A stretch of 64,000 nt of DNA from an uncultured Oscillibacter sp. (lineage in GTDB: Bacteria; Bacillota; Clostridia; Oscillospirales; Oscillospiraceae). Made by a program: the position numbers and the translations under genes. This document shows positions 7,186-16,004 of the stretch, one piece after another (position 1 is the first letter of the stretch; every line of letters starts with the position of its first letter). The DNA is taken from NCBI GenBank assembly GCA_910576865.1, contig CAJTKE010000003.1:1-64000 (forward strand). The letters are read 5' to 3'. Below the pieces are notes generated by a model. That model ran no database searches, was not told where the DNA came from, and worked only from the letters and a program-made list of their open reading frames with translations.

Positions 7186-8202
7186 ATGAACAGCAAACGA
7201 ATCGGGCGCCGCACCGTCGCCCTGGAGCATCCCCCCTCCGTCATCTCCTACGCCAACATCGGCGGCAAGCTGGAGGGAGAGGGTCCCCTGCGGGAGCACT
7301 TCGACGAACTGGAACAGGATTCTTTTTTCGGGGAAAAAACCTGGGAAAAGGCGGAATCCATGATGCAGAAGCGGGTCCTCCAGCGGGCCCTGGACCAGAT
7401 CAAATTGAAGCCCGGAGACCTGGACTATATCTTCGCCGGGGACCTTCTGAACCAGTGCATCGGGTCCTCCTTCGGCCTGCGGGAGTTCGGCGTGCCCTTC
7501 TACGGGCTCTACGGGGCCTGCTCCACCATGGGGGAATCCCTCTCCCTGGCGGCCATGGCCATTGACGGGGGCTTCGCGGAAAAGGCCGCCGCCATGACCT
7601 CCTCCCACTTCTGCACGGCGGAGCGCCAGTACCGGATGCCCGTACCCTACGGCAACCAGCGGACCCCCACCGCCCAGTGGACCGCCACCGCCGCCGGCTG
7701 CACCATCCTGGCCTCCCAGGGGGAGGGACCCTATATCACCCACGTCACCTGCGGAAAAATCGTGGACAAGGGCATCGCCGACGCCAACAACATGGGCGCC
7801 GCCATGGCCCCGGCGGCCTACGACACCCTCTCCGCCTTCTTCCAGGACACCAAAACCAAGCCCCGGGACTACGACCTGGTGGTCACCGGGGACCTGGGGG
7901 AGCTGGGCCACGCCATCGTCCGGGACTTCTTTTCCAAGGACGGCATTGACATGGGGGAGCACTTCCAGGACTGCGGCCTCCTCCTCTACGACCGGGAGAA
8001 GCAGGACATGCACGCCGGGGGCTCCGGCTGCGGCTGCTCCGCCTCGGTGCTCAACGGCTACCTTCTCTCCGGCATGCGCCAGGGGAAGTGGAAGAAGATC
8101 GTCTTCGCCCCCACCGGGGCCCTGCTCTCCCCCACCTCCAGCTTTCAGGGGGAGTCCATCCCCTCCATCTGCCACGTCCTCTGCATCTCCTCTTCAAAAT
8201 GA
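7186..8202 (+). CDS. spoVAD: Stage V sporulation protein AD
   Basis: A 338-residue thiolase-fold protein; the start is set by AAGGAGG 6 nt upstream of ATG 7186. Recognisable SpoVAD stretches include DYIFAGDLLNQCIGSSFGLR, GLYGACSTMGESL and the C-terminal GGSGCGCSASVLNGY. SpoVAD binds dipicolinic acid and is part of the SpoVA channel that loads it into the developing spore and releases it at germination. Usually it sits in spoVAC-spoVAD-spoVAE; here it is alone, with its own forespore promoter and terminator, and spoVAC lies 37 kb away at 44.9 kb. No spoVAE is in the window. Confidence 0.93.
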   Translation: MNSKRIGRRTVALEHPPSVISYANIGGKLEGEGPLREHFDELEQDSFFGEKTWEKAESMMQKRVLQRALDQIKLKPGDLDYIFAGDLLNQCIGSSFGLREFGVPFYGLYGACSTMGESLSLAAMAIDGGFAEKAAAMTSSHFCTAERQYRMPVPYGNQRTPTAQWTATAAGCTILASQGEGPYITHVTCGKIVDKGIADANNMGAAMAPAAYDTLSAFFQDTKTKPRDYDLVVTGDLGELGHAIVRDFFSKDGIDMGEHFQDCGLLLYDREKQDMHAGGSGCGCSASVLNGYLLSGMRQGKWKKIVFAPTGALLSPTSSFQGESIPSICHVLCISSSK

Positions 8203-8203
8203 G

Positions 8204-8228
8204 AAGAGGCCCGGTTTCCGGGCCTCTT
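8204..8228 (+). terminator. Terminator of spoVAD
   Basis: Stem AAGAGGCCCGG/CCGGGCCTCTT with a TTT loop followed by TTTT, directly after the stop codon. Confidence 0.85.
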
Positions 8229-8276
8229 TTACATATTGCGCAGGAAACCGCCCCGTATTCTTGTCTGAATTGATGA

Positions 8277-8334
8277 TTGACTCTGGTATGAAATCAGACT
8301 ATAGTATCCTCTGTGAGTCCGATATCATACTATA
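8277..8334 (+). promoter_or_regulatory. Promoter and MarR operator of the marR-MATE operon
   Basis: TTGACT (8277-8282), 17 nt, TATAGT (8300-8305). The -10 box lies in the left half of an inverted repeat TATAGTAT (8300-8307) ... ATACTATA (8327-8334). A dimeric repressor bound there would cover the promoter, so autoregulation by the MarR protein is likely. Confidence 0.65.
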
Positions 8335-8348
8335 AGGGGTCGAGAATC

Positions 8349-8789
8349 ATGGACGCATACCGCCTGTTTCAGGAATACCTTCAGCTCCAGCACCAGATTG
8401 ACGAATTTTATCACGAGCTGGCCGTCCGGCAAAGGCTCTCCGACAGCGCCCTGCTGGTGCTGTGGACCCTGTTGGAGCTGGGGGAGGGCTGCACGCAGAC
8501 CGACATCTGCCGCCAGTTCGCGCTCACCAAGCAGACCGTCCACTCCTCCGTGCGGAAGCTGGCAAAGGACGGCTTCCTGTCCCTCCGCCCCGGCCCGGGG
8601 CGGGAGGTCCGGGTTTATCCCACCGAAATGGGCCGCGCCCTCATTCAGGAAAAGATCGTCCCCCTCAAAAACGCCGAGGAAGCCGCCTCCCGGCGCATGG
8701 GAGCGGACGAATTGGACGCCATGCTCCGCCTGACCCGGAAATGGCTCTCCCTGTTCCAGGAGGAAGCGGCCTCCATCCCGAAAAAATAA
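8349..8789 (+). CDS. MarR family transcriptional regulator
   Basis: A 146-residue winged-helix regulator. The core is CTQTDICRQFALTKQTVHSSVRKLAKDGFLSL (recognition helix) followed by a wing with RPGPGREVRVYPTEMGR. Start at 8349 is chosen over an upstream Met at 8313, which lies inside the operator. It precedes a MATE efflux gene by 48 nt, the usual pairing in which the regulator releases the operon when it binds the exported compound. The inverted repeat over the promoter is its likely binding site. Confidence 0.88.
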   Translation: MDAYRLFQEYLQLQHQIDEFYHELAVRQRLSDSALLVLWTLLELGEGCTQTDICRQFALTKQTVHSSVRKLAKDGFLSLRPGPGREVRVYPTEMGRALIQEKIVPLKNAEEAASRRMGADELDAMLRLTRKWLSLFQEEAASIPKK

Positions 8790-8837
8790 AAACCGCCGGA
8801 ACGCTTCCGGCAGGATACACAGAGAAAGGAATTCCCT

Positions 8838-10172
8838 ATGCACATCCATCTGTCCGAGCATTTCACCTATGCCAAGCTCCTGCGCTTCACCTTTCCCACC
8901 ATCGTCATGCTGATTTTCACGTCCATCTACGGCGTGGTGGACGGGGTTTTCGTCTCCAACTTCGCGGGGAAGACCGCCTTCGCCGCCGTGAACCTCATCA
9001 TGCCCGCCCTGATGATCTTCGGCACCGTGGGCTTCATGCTGGGGACCGGGGGCAGCGCCGTGGTGGCCCGCACCATGGGAGAGGGGGACCTCCCCCGGGC
9101 CAGCCGCTGCTTCTCCCTCATCATCTATACCGGCCTCGCCGCTGGCCTCGTTTTGATGGTCCTGGCGGAGCTCATCATGGAACCCCTCTGCGTCCTCCTG
9201 GGGGCGGAGGGGGAGATGCTGGCCCAGGCCGTGCTCTACGGGCGCATTCTCACCCTGGCCCTGGTGCCCTTCATTTTACAGAACATGTTCCAGAGCTTCC
9301 TGGTGGCGGCGGAGCGGCCCAAGCTGGGCCTGTGGCTGACGGTGGCGGCGGGCCTCACCAACATGATCGGGGACTGGCTGCTGGTGGGGGTCCTGCCCTG
9401 GGGCGTGGCGGGGGCGGCCATCGCCACGGTGGCCAGCTCCTTCGTGGGGGGCGTGGTGCCCCTGGTCTACTTCCTCCTGCCCAACAAGTCCCCCCTCCAC
9501 CTGACAAAAACCCGGTTGGAGGGCCGTGTCCTGGCCCAGACCTGTACCAACGGCTCGTCGGAGATGCTGAGCAACCTGTCCACGTCCCTGGTCAGCATCC
9601 TCTACAACTTCCAGCTCATGCGCCTCATCGGGGAGGACGGCGTGGCGGCCTTCGGGGTCATCATGTACGTGAACTTCATTTTCATCGGCGTCTTCATGGG
9701 TTACTCCATCGGCGCGGGGCCCATCGTCAGCTTCCACTACGGCGCGGGGAATCAGGGGGAGCTCCGAAGCCTCCTGCGCAAGAGCCTCCTGCTGATGCTG
9801 GCGGGGTGCGCCGGGCTCACCGCCGCCGCCGTGGCCCTGGCGGGCCCCCTGTCCCGGATCTTCGTGGGCTATGACCCGGAACTGCTGGCCCTCACCACCC
9901 GGGGCTTCCGGCTCTACGCCCTGTCCTTCCTGGCCATGGGGTTCAACATCTTCGGCTCGGCCTTCTTCACCGCCCTGGGCAATGGCGTGATTTCCGCCGC
10001 CATCGCCTTTCTGCGGACCCTGCTGTTCCAGACGGCAGCCATTTTCGTCCTGCCCCTCTTCCTGGGGCTGGACGGCATCTGGCTGTCGGAGGCGGCGGCG
10101 GAGGTCCTGGCCCTGTTCATCACGGCGGCCTTCCTGGTCACCCAGCGGAAGCGCTATGGCTACGGGGCCTAG
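8838..10172 (+). CDS. MATE family efflux transporter
   Basis: A 444-residue protein with twelve predicted membrane segments in two related halves, typical of MATE (DinF/NorM-like) Na+ or H+ antiporters that export drugs and other cationic or aromatic compounds. Recognisable segments are FPTIVMLIFTSIYGVVDGVFV in helix 1-2 and VNFIFIGVFMGYSIGAGPIVSFHYGAGN in the second half. Ribosome site AGAAAGGAATTCCCT. Likely operon with the MarR gene upstream. It ends 4 nt into the convergent siroheme synthase gene. Confidence 0.9.
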   Translation: MHIHLSEHFTYAKLLRFTFPTIVMLIFTSIYGVVDGVFVSNFAGKTAFAAVNLIMPALMIFGTVGFMLGTGGSAVVARTMGEGDLPRASRCFSLIIYTGLAAGLVLMVLAELIMEPLCVLLGAEGEMLAQAVLYGRILTLALVPFILQNMFQSFLVAAERPKLGLWLTVAAGLTNMIGDWLLVGVLPWGVAGAAIATVASSFVGGVVPLVYFLLPNKSPLHLTKTRLEGRVLAQTCTNGSSEMLSNLSTSLVSILYNFQLMRLIGEDGVAAFGVIMYVNFIFIGVFMGYSIGAGPIVSFHYGAGNQGELRSLLRKSLLLMLAGCAGLTAAAVALAGPLSRIFVGYDPELLALTTRGFRLYALSFLAMGFNIFGSAFFTALGNGVISAAIAFLRTLLFQTAAIFVLPLFLGLDGIWLSEAAAEVLALFITAAFLVTQRKRYGYGA

Positions 10173-11503
10173 CCCCCCAGGTCCATTCCCGCCGTGCCCC
10201 CCACCACGATGACGGCAGGGGCCTCGGTCCCGGCCTCCCTCGTCCTTTCCGCGATGTCTCCCAGCGTCCCCCGGACCGCCCGGGGGGCGTTTTTTCCTGA
10301 GATCACGGCGGCGGGCGTCTCAGGCGGAAGCCCCGCCGCCGTCAGCCGGAGGGCGATCTTCTCCAATTGGGACAGCCCCATGAGGAACACCAGCGTCCCC
10401 TCCTTCAGCCGGGCCAGCCGGTCCAAATCCGGCGGCATCCCGTCCGGCGTATCCGCCGCGCGGGCGGTGACCACATGGAAGCTCCGGCTCACCCCCCGGT
10501 GGGTGACGGGAATCCCCGCCGCTCCGGGCACCGCCACGGCGGAGGTGACGCCGGGGACATACTCCCATTCGATTCCCGCCGCCTGGAGGGCCAGGGCCTC
10601 CTCCCCGCCCCGGCCGAAGACGAAGGGGTCCCCGCCCTTGAGGCGGACCACCGTCCTCCCCTCCCGGGCCTTGGAAATCAGCAGGGCGTTGACGTCCTCC
10701 TGGGCCATGGAGCGCCGCCCCCGGCGCTTGCCCACATAAATTCGCTCGGCGCTCTCCGGGGCGGCGTCCACCAGCGCCGGGTCCAGCAAATCGTCGTAGA
10801 CCACCGCCCCGCAGCGCTCCAGCAGCCGGAGGCCCCGGAGGGTGATGAGGTCCGCCGCGCCGCAGCCCGCGCCCACCAGATAGACCTTCCCGGTCCCGGG
10901 CGCGCCCTCCAGAATCGCCGCCAGGGCTTCCTCCCCCAGGGGGAAGCCCTTCTCCATACAGTCGGAAAACAGCCGGGCGAACACGCCGCCCCGCCGCTCC
11001 CCCGGCACCCGCTCCCGGACCAGGGGGCGCAGGGAGGCCAGATACTCCAGCAGCGCCCCGAAGTCCTCCGGTATCTGTTGGCCGATTCGCTCCTTCACCC
11101 AGACGGCGGCGCCGGGGCTGGTCCCGGCGGTGGAGACGCCCACGGTCAGCTCCCCCCGCCTCACCAGGGCGGGGAACAGAAAGGTGCAGGCGTCCCTGTC
11201 GTCCACCGCGTTGACCGGGATGCCCCGCTCCCGGCAGAGGGCGGCGATCTTCCGGTTGGCCTCCCGGCTGTCCGTGGCGGCGATAACGAAACCCTTCCCC
11301 TCCAGCATGGAGGGCGCAAAGGCCCGGCGGACCAGCGCCAGCCCCGGCAGGGCCTCGATCTCCGGCAGAAGCGCCGGCGCGGCCACGGTGAGCCGGGGGC
11401 CGAAGGGCAGCAGCTTCTGAATCTTCCGCAGCGCCACGGCCCCGCCGCCGACAATCAGGCCCTCCCGGCCCTCCAGGTCCACGAAAAACGGAAAATACGC
11501 CAT
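10169..11503 (-). CDS. Siroheme synthase fusion: precorrin-2 dehydrogenase + uroporphyrinogen-III methyltransferase
   Basis: A 444-residue fusion. Residues 1-200 match the SirC/Met8/CysG-N type: YFPFFVDLEGREGLIVGGGAVALRK binds NAD and DDRDACTFLFPALVRRGELTVGVSTAGTSPG is the diagnostic catalytic stretch for oxidation of precorrin-2. From about residue 205 a complete SUMT/CobA domain follows (VYLVGAGCGAADLITLRG, VRLKGGDPFVFGRGGEE, YVPGVTSA), which methylates uroporphyrinogen III with SAM. The order is as expected for dehydrogenase plus methyltransferase in one chain. It is the last gene of the unit that starts with the siroheme-dependent reductase at 15.9 kb and supplies that enzyme's cofactor. 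Start at 11503 has GGGGAGGG upstream. Confidence 0.92.
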   Translation of the reverse strand: MAYFPFFVDLEGREGLIVGGGAVALRKIQKLLPFGPRLTVAAPALLPEIEALPGLALVRRAFAPSMLEGKGFVIAATDSREANRKIAALCRERGIPVNAVDDRDACTFLFPALVRRGELTVGVSTAGTSPGAAVWVKERIGQQIPEDFGALLEYLASLRPLVRERVPGERRGGVFARLFSDCMEKGFPLGEEALAAILEGAPGTGKVYLVGAGCGAADLITLRGLRLLERCGAVVYDDLLDPALVDAAPESAERIYVGKRRGRRSMAQEDVNALLISKAREGRTVVRLKGGDPFVFGRGGEEALALQAAGIEWEYVPGVTSAVAVPGAAGIPVTHRGVSRSFHVVTARAADTPDGMPPDLDRLARLKEGTLVFLMGLSQLEKIALRLTAAGLPPETPAAVISGKNAPRAVRGTLGDIAERTREAGTEAPAVIVVGGTAGMDLGG

Positions 11504-11505
11504 GC

Positions 11506-12276
11506 TCAGCCCTCCCCGGTCAGCGCGCAGAAATAGCGGGGGCCCTCCGGCCCCTCGGTCCGGTCCAGCCGGATCCCCATGACCCGCTCCAGGACCCTGC
11601 TCTGATAAATCTCCTCCGGCCCGCCCAGGGCCAGCAGACGGCCCTCCCCCAGCACGGCCACGTCGTCCGCCGTGGTCAGGGCCAGACACAGGTCGTGGAG
11701 CGCCAGGGCCACGGCCCGCCCCTCCCCCGCCAGACGGCGGACCAGGGCCAGGACCTCCAGCTGGTGCCGGATGTCCAGGTAGGTGGTGGGCTCGTCCATG
11801 AGGATGGTCCCCGCCTCCTGGGCCAGGGCCATGGCGAGGTACACCTTCTGCCGCTGCCCCCCGGAGAGCTCCGGCAGGGGCCGGTCCGCAAGATCAGCGG
11901 CGTCCGCCGCCTCGAGGGCCCGGTCCACGGCGGCGTAATCCTCCCGGCCATAGCGCCGGGGGTAGGACAGGTGGGGAAACCGGCCGTGGAGGACCAGCCG
12001 CCGGGCCGTGATGCCGGGCACCGCCCGGGACTGGGGCAGGCAGGCGATCTTTTGAGCGGCCTCCCGGGGGCGGCAGTCCCTCAGGGGCCTCCCGTCCAGC
12101 AGGACCTCCCCGCCCTGAGGGGGCAGGAGGCCCGCCATGGTCCGCAGCAGCGTGCTCTTTCCGCAGCCGTTGGGCCCCAGCAGGGCCAGCACCCGCCCGG
12201 GCCGCGCCGCCAGGGTCACGCCCTCCAGCACCGCCCGGCCCGGGTAGCCCGCCGAGGCGTTTTTCAGCTCAAGCAT
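11506..12276 (-). CDS. ABC transporter ATPase, FecE/BtuD type
   Basis: A 256-residue ATPase with Walker A LLGPNGCGKSTLLR near residue 38, Q-loop LPQS, signature LSGGQRQK, Walker B TILMDEPTTYLDI and a switch His (ALHDL). It belongs to the class II importer ATPases that serve iron-siderophore, heme and cobalamin uptake. The start overlaps the permease stop by 8 nt and the gene ends 2 nt before the siroheme synthase start, so the four genes are translationally linked. Confidence 0.92.
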   Translation of the reverse strand: MLELKNASAGYPGRAVLEGVTLAARPGRVLALLGPNGCGKSTLLRTMAGLLPPQGGEVLLDGRPLRDCRPREAAQKIACLPQSRAVPGITARRLVLHGRFPHLSYPRRYGREDYAAVDRALEAADAADLADRPLPELSGGQRQKVYLAMALAQEAGTILMDEPTTYLDIRHQLEVLALVRRLAGEGRAVALALHDLCLALTTADDVAVLGEGRLLALGGPEEIYQSRVLERVMGIRLDRTEGPEGPRYFCALTGEG

Positions 12277-13288
12277 GGCCCGGCCCCCTTCCCCGCCTCT
12301 GGCGAAACAGCAGCCAGAGGAAAAACGGCCCGCCCAGCAGGGACAGCACCACCCCCACCGGCAGCTCATAGGGGGCGAACAGCGTCCGGGCCAGGATGTC
12401 GCACGCCGTCAGCAGCGCCGCGCCCCCCAGGGCGGAGGCCCACAGCAGCCGGGCGGAGCTGTCCTCCCCGATGAGCCGCCGGGCCATGTGGGGGGCGATG
12501 AGCCCCACGAAGCCCAAGAGGCCCGCGAAGCTCACCGCCGCCCCCGCCAGCGCCGCCGCCAGGGCCAGCAAGATCACACGCAGCCGCCGGGCGGGGAGGC
12601 CCAGACTCCGGGCGGTCTCTTCCCCCAAAAGGAGCACGTCCATCTCCCCCGCCAGGGACAGCGCCAGGGCGAAGGCCGCCAGAATCACCCAGAACGCCGG
12701 GACCACCCGGCCCATGGAGAGGTTGGCCACGCCGCCGACACGGAAATCCGTGTAGCCGTTCAGGGCGTCGGGGAAGAAGGTCAGCACGGCGTCGATGCCG
12801 GCGCTGAACATGCCGGATACCGCCACCCCCGCCAGCACCAGGGTCATCCTGGACGCGCCGGTCCGGGCCCCGATGCCCAGCACCAGTCCCACGCCCCCCA
12901 GGGCTCCCAGGAAGGCGGCGAAGGGGACCGCCGCCGTCCAGGCGGGAAAAAGAGCGGCGCACAGGGCCGTGCACAGCCCCGCCCCGGCGTTGACGCCGAT
13001 GACGTTGGGCGCCGCCAGGGGATTTCCCAGCACGCCCTGGATGACGGTCCCCGCCGCCGCCAGCGCCGCCCCCGCCAGGAGACAGCCGCAGGTCCTGGGC
13101 AGGCGGGCGTAGAGGACGATGGAAGCGGCGGGGCCGCTCCCCCTCCCCGCCAGGGCGGAGAAGACCTCCCCCGGCCCCAGGGGCGCCGCCCCCAGGCACA
13201 GGCTCAGCAGGGCGGAGAGGACCGCCAGGGCCCCCAGGGCCGGGACGAGATGTTCAGTTGGGATAGAGAATCTCCGCGAGCGCTTCAT
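12269..13288 (-). CDS. FecCD/BtuC-type ABC transporter permease
   Basis: A 339-residue protein with nine or ten membrane helices. Family stretches are ARLPRTCGCLLAGAALAAAG, the VIQGVLGNPLAAPNVIGVNAGAG turn and FAGLLGFVGLIAPHMARRLIG, the cytoplasmic coupling region. These permeases form homodimers that import iron-siderophores, heme or cobalamin. The coding region starts 35 nt inside the preceding lipoprotein gene (stop at 13254), a real overlap with its own GGGGGGAAG ribosome site. Confidence 0.92.
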   Translation of the reverse strand: MKRSRRFSIPTEHLVPALGALAVLSALLSLCLGAAPLGPGEVFSALAGRGSGPAASIVLYARLPRTCGCLLAGAALAAAGTVIQGVLGNPLAAPNVIGVNAGAGLCTALCAALFPAWTAAVPFAAFLGALGGVGLVLGIGARTGASRMTLVLAGVAVSGMFSAGIDAVLTFFPDALNGYTDFRVGGVANLSMGRVVPAFWVILAAFALALSLAGEMDVLLLGEETARSLGLPARRLRVILLALAAALAGAAVSFAGLLGFVGLIAPHMARRLIGEDSSARLLWASALGGAALLTACDILARTLFAPYELPVGVVLSLLGGPFFLWLLFRQRRGRGPGHA

Positions 13289-14201
13289 AGGCTTCCCCCC
13301 AGCGGGCGTTGGGCTTCAGGTTGTAGAGCTTGTGGTCCAGAATGTGGAACCTGCCCTCCCGCACCGCCCGGAGGTTCCCCCAGGCGGGGTTGGACAGCAG
13401 AGCGGCCTCCAGGGAGGCCCGGGCCTTGTCCACGTTGGCGTCCGACGCCTGCAAAACGGCGAAGATACAGTCCGGGTCGGCGGCGATGATGCCCTCCAGG
13501 CTCAGGTTCTCCAGGAGGCCCCCGCCGTCGGCGATGTTGACGCAGCCCAGGTCCGCCAGCATCTCCCCCAGGACGCTGCCCTCGCCGCCCTTGGCCTTGA
13601 CCCCGCTGCCGCTGGCCCGGACGTAGAGGACCCGGGGGGCGCTGCCGTCCTGCCGGGCAATCGCCCCATCCACCCGGGCCCGGATGTTCTCCCCGTAAGT
13701 CTCGTACCGCTCCGGCTGGCCCGTGAGGCGGGTACAGACCTCCAGCATCCGCAGGTAGTCCTCGAAGCAGTCCACCTCCAAGTAGGCGGCGGGGATGCCC
13801 GCCTGATCGAAGGTGTCCTTCAGCTCCAGGTCCGCCGCCGTGTTGACGCTGGCCAGGATCAGGTCCGGCTCCGCCGCCAGCAGCGCCTCCAGGCTGGGCT
13901 CCTTCACGGCCCCCAGGTCCGCCGCGTCCTCCCGCAGTCCCAGGTCGAAGGAGGTCCAGGCGTCCCCGGCGGCGGCGATGAGGGTGTCCCGCCCCCCGGC
14001 CAGACACCAGATGTCGGCGAAGCTGCCGATCAGCGCCGCCACTCTCTGGGGCGGCTCCAGGGAGAAGTCCCGGCCCAGGTCGTCCGTGAAGACCACCGCC
14101 GTTTCAGAGGGGGGCGGCGGGCTTTGGACCGTCTCCGGCGGAGTCCCCCCGCAGGCGGTCAAAAGCAGGAGCAGGGCCGGCAGAAGGCAAAGGCGTTTCA
14201 T
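13254..14201 (-). CDS. Substrate-binding lipoprotein, class III (BtuF/FhuD/FepB-like)
   Basis: A 315-residue lipoprotein: signal MKRLCLLPALLLLLTACGG with the lipobox LTAC, then a short Pro-rich linker and two lobes joined by one long helix, the cluster A-III (TroA/BtuF) fold. Typical segments are PQRVAALIGSFADIWCLAGG, LEALLAAEPDLILAS and the C-terminal WGNLRAVREGRFHIL. The start at 14201 gives the best signal peptide; an earlier Met at 14216 is possible. Substrate could be an iron chelate, heme, cobalamin or another corrinoid; the siroheme context favours iron or a tetrapyrrole. Confidence 0.9.
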   Translation of the reverse strand: MKRLCLLPALLLLLTACGGTPPETVQSPPPPSETAVVFTDDLGRDFSLEPPQRVAALIGSFADIWCLAGGRDTLIAAAGDAWTSFDLGLREDAADLGAVKEPSLEALLAAEPDLILASVNTAADLELKDTFDQAGIPAAYLEVDCFEDYLRMLEVCTRLTGQPERYETYGENIRARVDGAIARQDGSAPRVLYVRASGSGVKAKGGEGSVLGEMLADLGCVNIADGGGLLENLSLEGIIAADPDCIFAVLQASDANVDKARASLEAALLSNPAWGNLRAVREGRFHILDHKLYNLKPNARWGEAYEALAEILYPN

Positions 14202-14224
14202 GGGCGTTCTCTCCATTTCCGTTT

Positions 14225-14292
14225 GTAGGGGCCGGGCTCTGTCCCGGCCCGCTCTTCCAGCCGGATGGGCGGGCACAGAGGCCCGCCCCTGC
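14225..14292. repeat. Paired palindromes of REP type
   Basis: Two hairpins face each other: one beginning GTAGGGGCC (14225-14251) and one ending GGCCCGCCCCTGC (14268-14292). The outer ends are inverted relative to each other. The same layout recurs at 27794-27867. A third GC hairpin follows at about 14306-14335. The 144 bp between the two genes holds nothing else. Confidence 0.6.
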
Positions 14293-14345
14293 AGGGTGCA
14301 GAGGAGGCGGACCCGGGGCCCGCCTCCTCTCCGTCAACAATCGTA

Positions 14346-15890
14346 TCAAGCGTACTTCGCCACAATGGCGTTCAGGTCCTCCCTGTGGGACTCGCTCCAC
14401 CGGGTCCAGTCCTGGCCCGCGGCGGCGGCGGCTTTCCCCAGCTCCACCAGCAGGGCGGGGATGTCCTTCTCCAGGATCACCGCCCCGGCCTCGCCGAAGC
14501 GGGCGGCGTCCAGAGCGTCGCCGCCGTCCAGGAAGAGGCGGAACGCGGGCTGGGGCTTCTTGTCCTCCAGGCGGACGCCCCCCTGGAAGCCGATGGTCCC
14601 CGCCTGATGGGCGGCGCAGCTGGAGGGGCAGCCGGAAATTCGGATTTTCGGCAAAGCCCCGTCGGGAATCCCCGCCTCCCGGACCGCCTTGACGGCGGCC
14701 TGGAGGAGGCCCTGGCTGTCCCGGACGCCCTGCTGGCAGACCGTGGCCCCGACGCAGGCCACGCTGTACTCGAACTCCGTCTCCGCCCCGTCCTCCGTGA
14801 GGGCCAGGACCTTCAAAGCCTCGGCGGCGGGGAGGTTGATGACATACAGCGTCTCGTCAGGCCCCACCCGGCACTCCGCGTTGCAGAGGTCCCGGATGGC
14901 GGCGTACAGCTGGGCGGGCTTTTCCGGCGGCAGAAGGCCCCCGATGGGGTGGTACTTCACCGCGTACAGCCCCGGCTGCTTCTGGGCGATGGCCCGGGGG
15001 TGGTCCAGGGTCTCTCCTCCCCCGCAGACGTCGGCCAGGGCCTCCAGCCGGGGCAGCTCCAGACCCCCCGCCGCCCTGGCGGCCTCCACGTTCTTGAGGA
15101 ACGCCTCCCGAAGCCCCTCGGGACCCAGGGTGTCCTGCATGAAGCGGGTCCGGGCCCTGGCCCGGTTCTCATGGTTGCCGTGTTGGCAGAAGGTGTCCAC
15201 CATGGCCTTGACGTAATACAAAACCTCCCCGGGGTCCACGGCCTCGTCCACCAGGACGCCCATGCGGTGCCCCATGGCGCCCAGGCCCCCGGCGATGCGG
15301 AGGGAGAAGGTCCCGTCCGGCCTCGCCCGGAAGCCCATGTCCCGGAAGGCGCTGTGAACGGAGTCGTCCGCGCCGTTGGAGAAGGCGATCTTCAGCTTCC
15401 GGGGCATGTGGATCTCCCGGCAGATGGAGAGGAGATAGTCCGTCACCGCCTCCGCGTAGGGGGAGGGGTCAAAGGCCTCCCCCGCCTGCACGCCGGAGAG
15501 GGGGCTGCACATCACGTTCCGGGGGTTGTCCCCGCCGCCGCCCCGGCAGAGGATGCCGGCCTCCACGGCCTCGCCCATGATGGCGGGGACCTGCTCCGCC
15601 GCAAGATCGTGGAGCTGCACCGTCTCGCAGGTGGTGAGCTTCATTTTCTGAACATGGTATTTCTCCACCGTGTCCGCCAGGAAGCCCAGCCGCTCCAGCG
15701 TCAGCCGCCCGGCGGGGAGGCGGAGGCGGAGCATGTGCTTCGCCGGGTCCCGCTGGGCATAGCTGCCCATGCCGCCGGAGGCGCCTTTGTAATCCTTTTT
15801 GTCCAGCCTGCCCTCCTGGAAATCCCGAATCTTCTCCGAAAAGGTCCCGATCTCCTGCCGGTAGGTCTGAAGCCACTTCTGGTCCATCAT
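14346..15890 (-). CDS. Siroheme-dependent nitrite/sulfite reductase
   Basis: A 514-residue ferredoxin-type reductase of the NirA/Sir family. The [4Fe-4S]-siroheme ligands are visible as Cys379-x5-Cys385 (CVGATVC) and Cys421-x3-Cys425 (CPSSC). The two half-domains start near residues 45 and 310 (LRLRLPAGRLTLERL and YAVKYHPIGGLLPPEK). It reduces sulfite to sulfide or nitrite to ammonia using six electrons from a reduced carrier. The choice between the two cannot be made here; no cysH, dsr or nar genes are nearby. It heads a minus-strand unit with an iron/tetrapyrrole ABC importer and siroheme synthase. Confidence 0.88.
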   Translation of the reverse strand: MMDQKWLQTYRQEIGTFSEKIRDFQEGRLDKKDYKGASGGMGSYAQRDPAKHMLRLRLPAGRLTLERLGFLADTVEKYHVQKMKLTTCETVQLHDLAAEQVPAIMGEAVEAGILCRGGGGDNPRNVMCSPLSGVQAGEAFDPSPYAEAVTDYLLSICREIHMPRKLKIAFSNGADDSVHSAFRDMGFRARPDGTFSLRIAGGLGAMGHRMGVLVDEAVDPGEVLYYVKAMVDTFCQHGNHENRARARTRFMQDTLGPEGLREAFLKNVEAARAAGGLELPRLEALADVCGGGETLDHPRAIAQKQPGLYAVKYHPIGGLLPPEKPAQLYAAIRDLCNAECRVGPDETLYVINLPAAEALKVLALTEDGAETEFEYSVACVGATVCQQGVRDSQGLLQAAVKAVREAGIPDGALPKIRISGCPSSCAAHQAGTIGFQGGVRLEDKKPQPAFRLFLDGGDALDAARFGEAGAVILEKDIPALLVELGKAAAAAGQDWTRWSESHREDLNAIVAKYA

Positions 15891-15945
15891 CGTACGTCAA
15901 CCCTCTTTCCCTGTTTCCGCTTCCGCGGCCCGGAATACTGGTACC

Positions 15946-15975
15946 ATTTTACCACAGCGGACCGCCGGGCCGCAA
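15946..15975 (-). promoter_or_regulatory. Promoter of the reductase-ABC-siroheme unit
   Basis: TTGCGG (15975-15970), 18 nt, TAAAAT (15951-15946) on the minus strand, about 50 nt before the reductase start. No riboswitch fold was recognised in the short leader. Confidence 0.5.
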
Positions 15976-16004
15976 TCCCCAATCTCAGGTTTTCACGGCG
16001 GTTC

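Noticed and set aside
15891..16004. Cobalamin or other riboswitch before the siroheme reductase unit
   Set aside because: The leader is only about 50 nt after the promoter and shows no riboswitch core.
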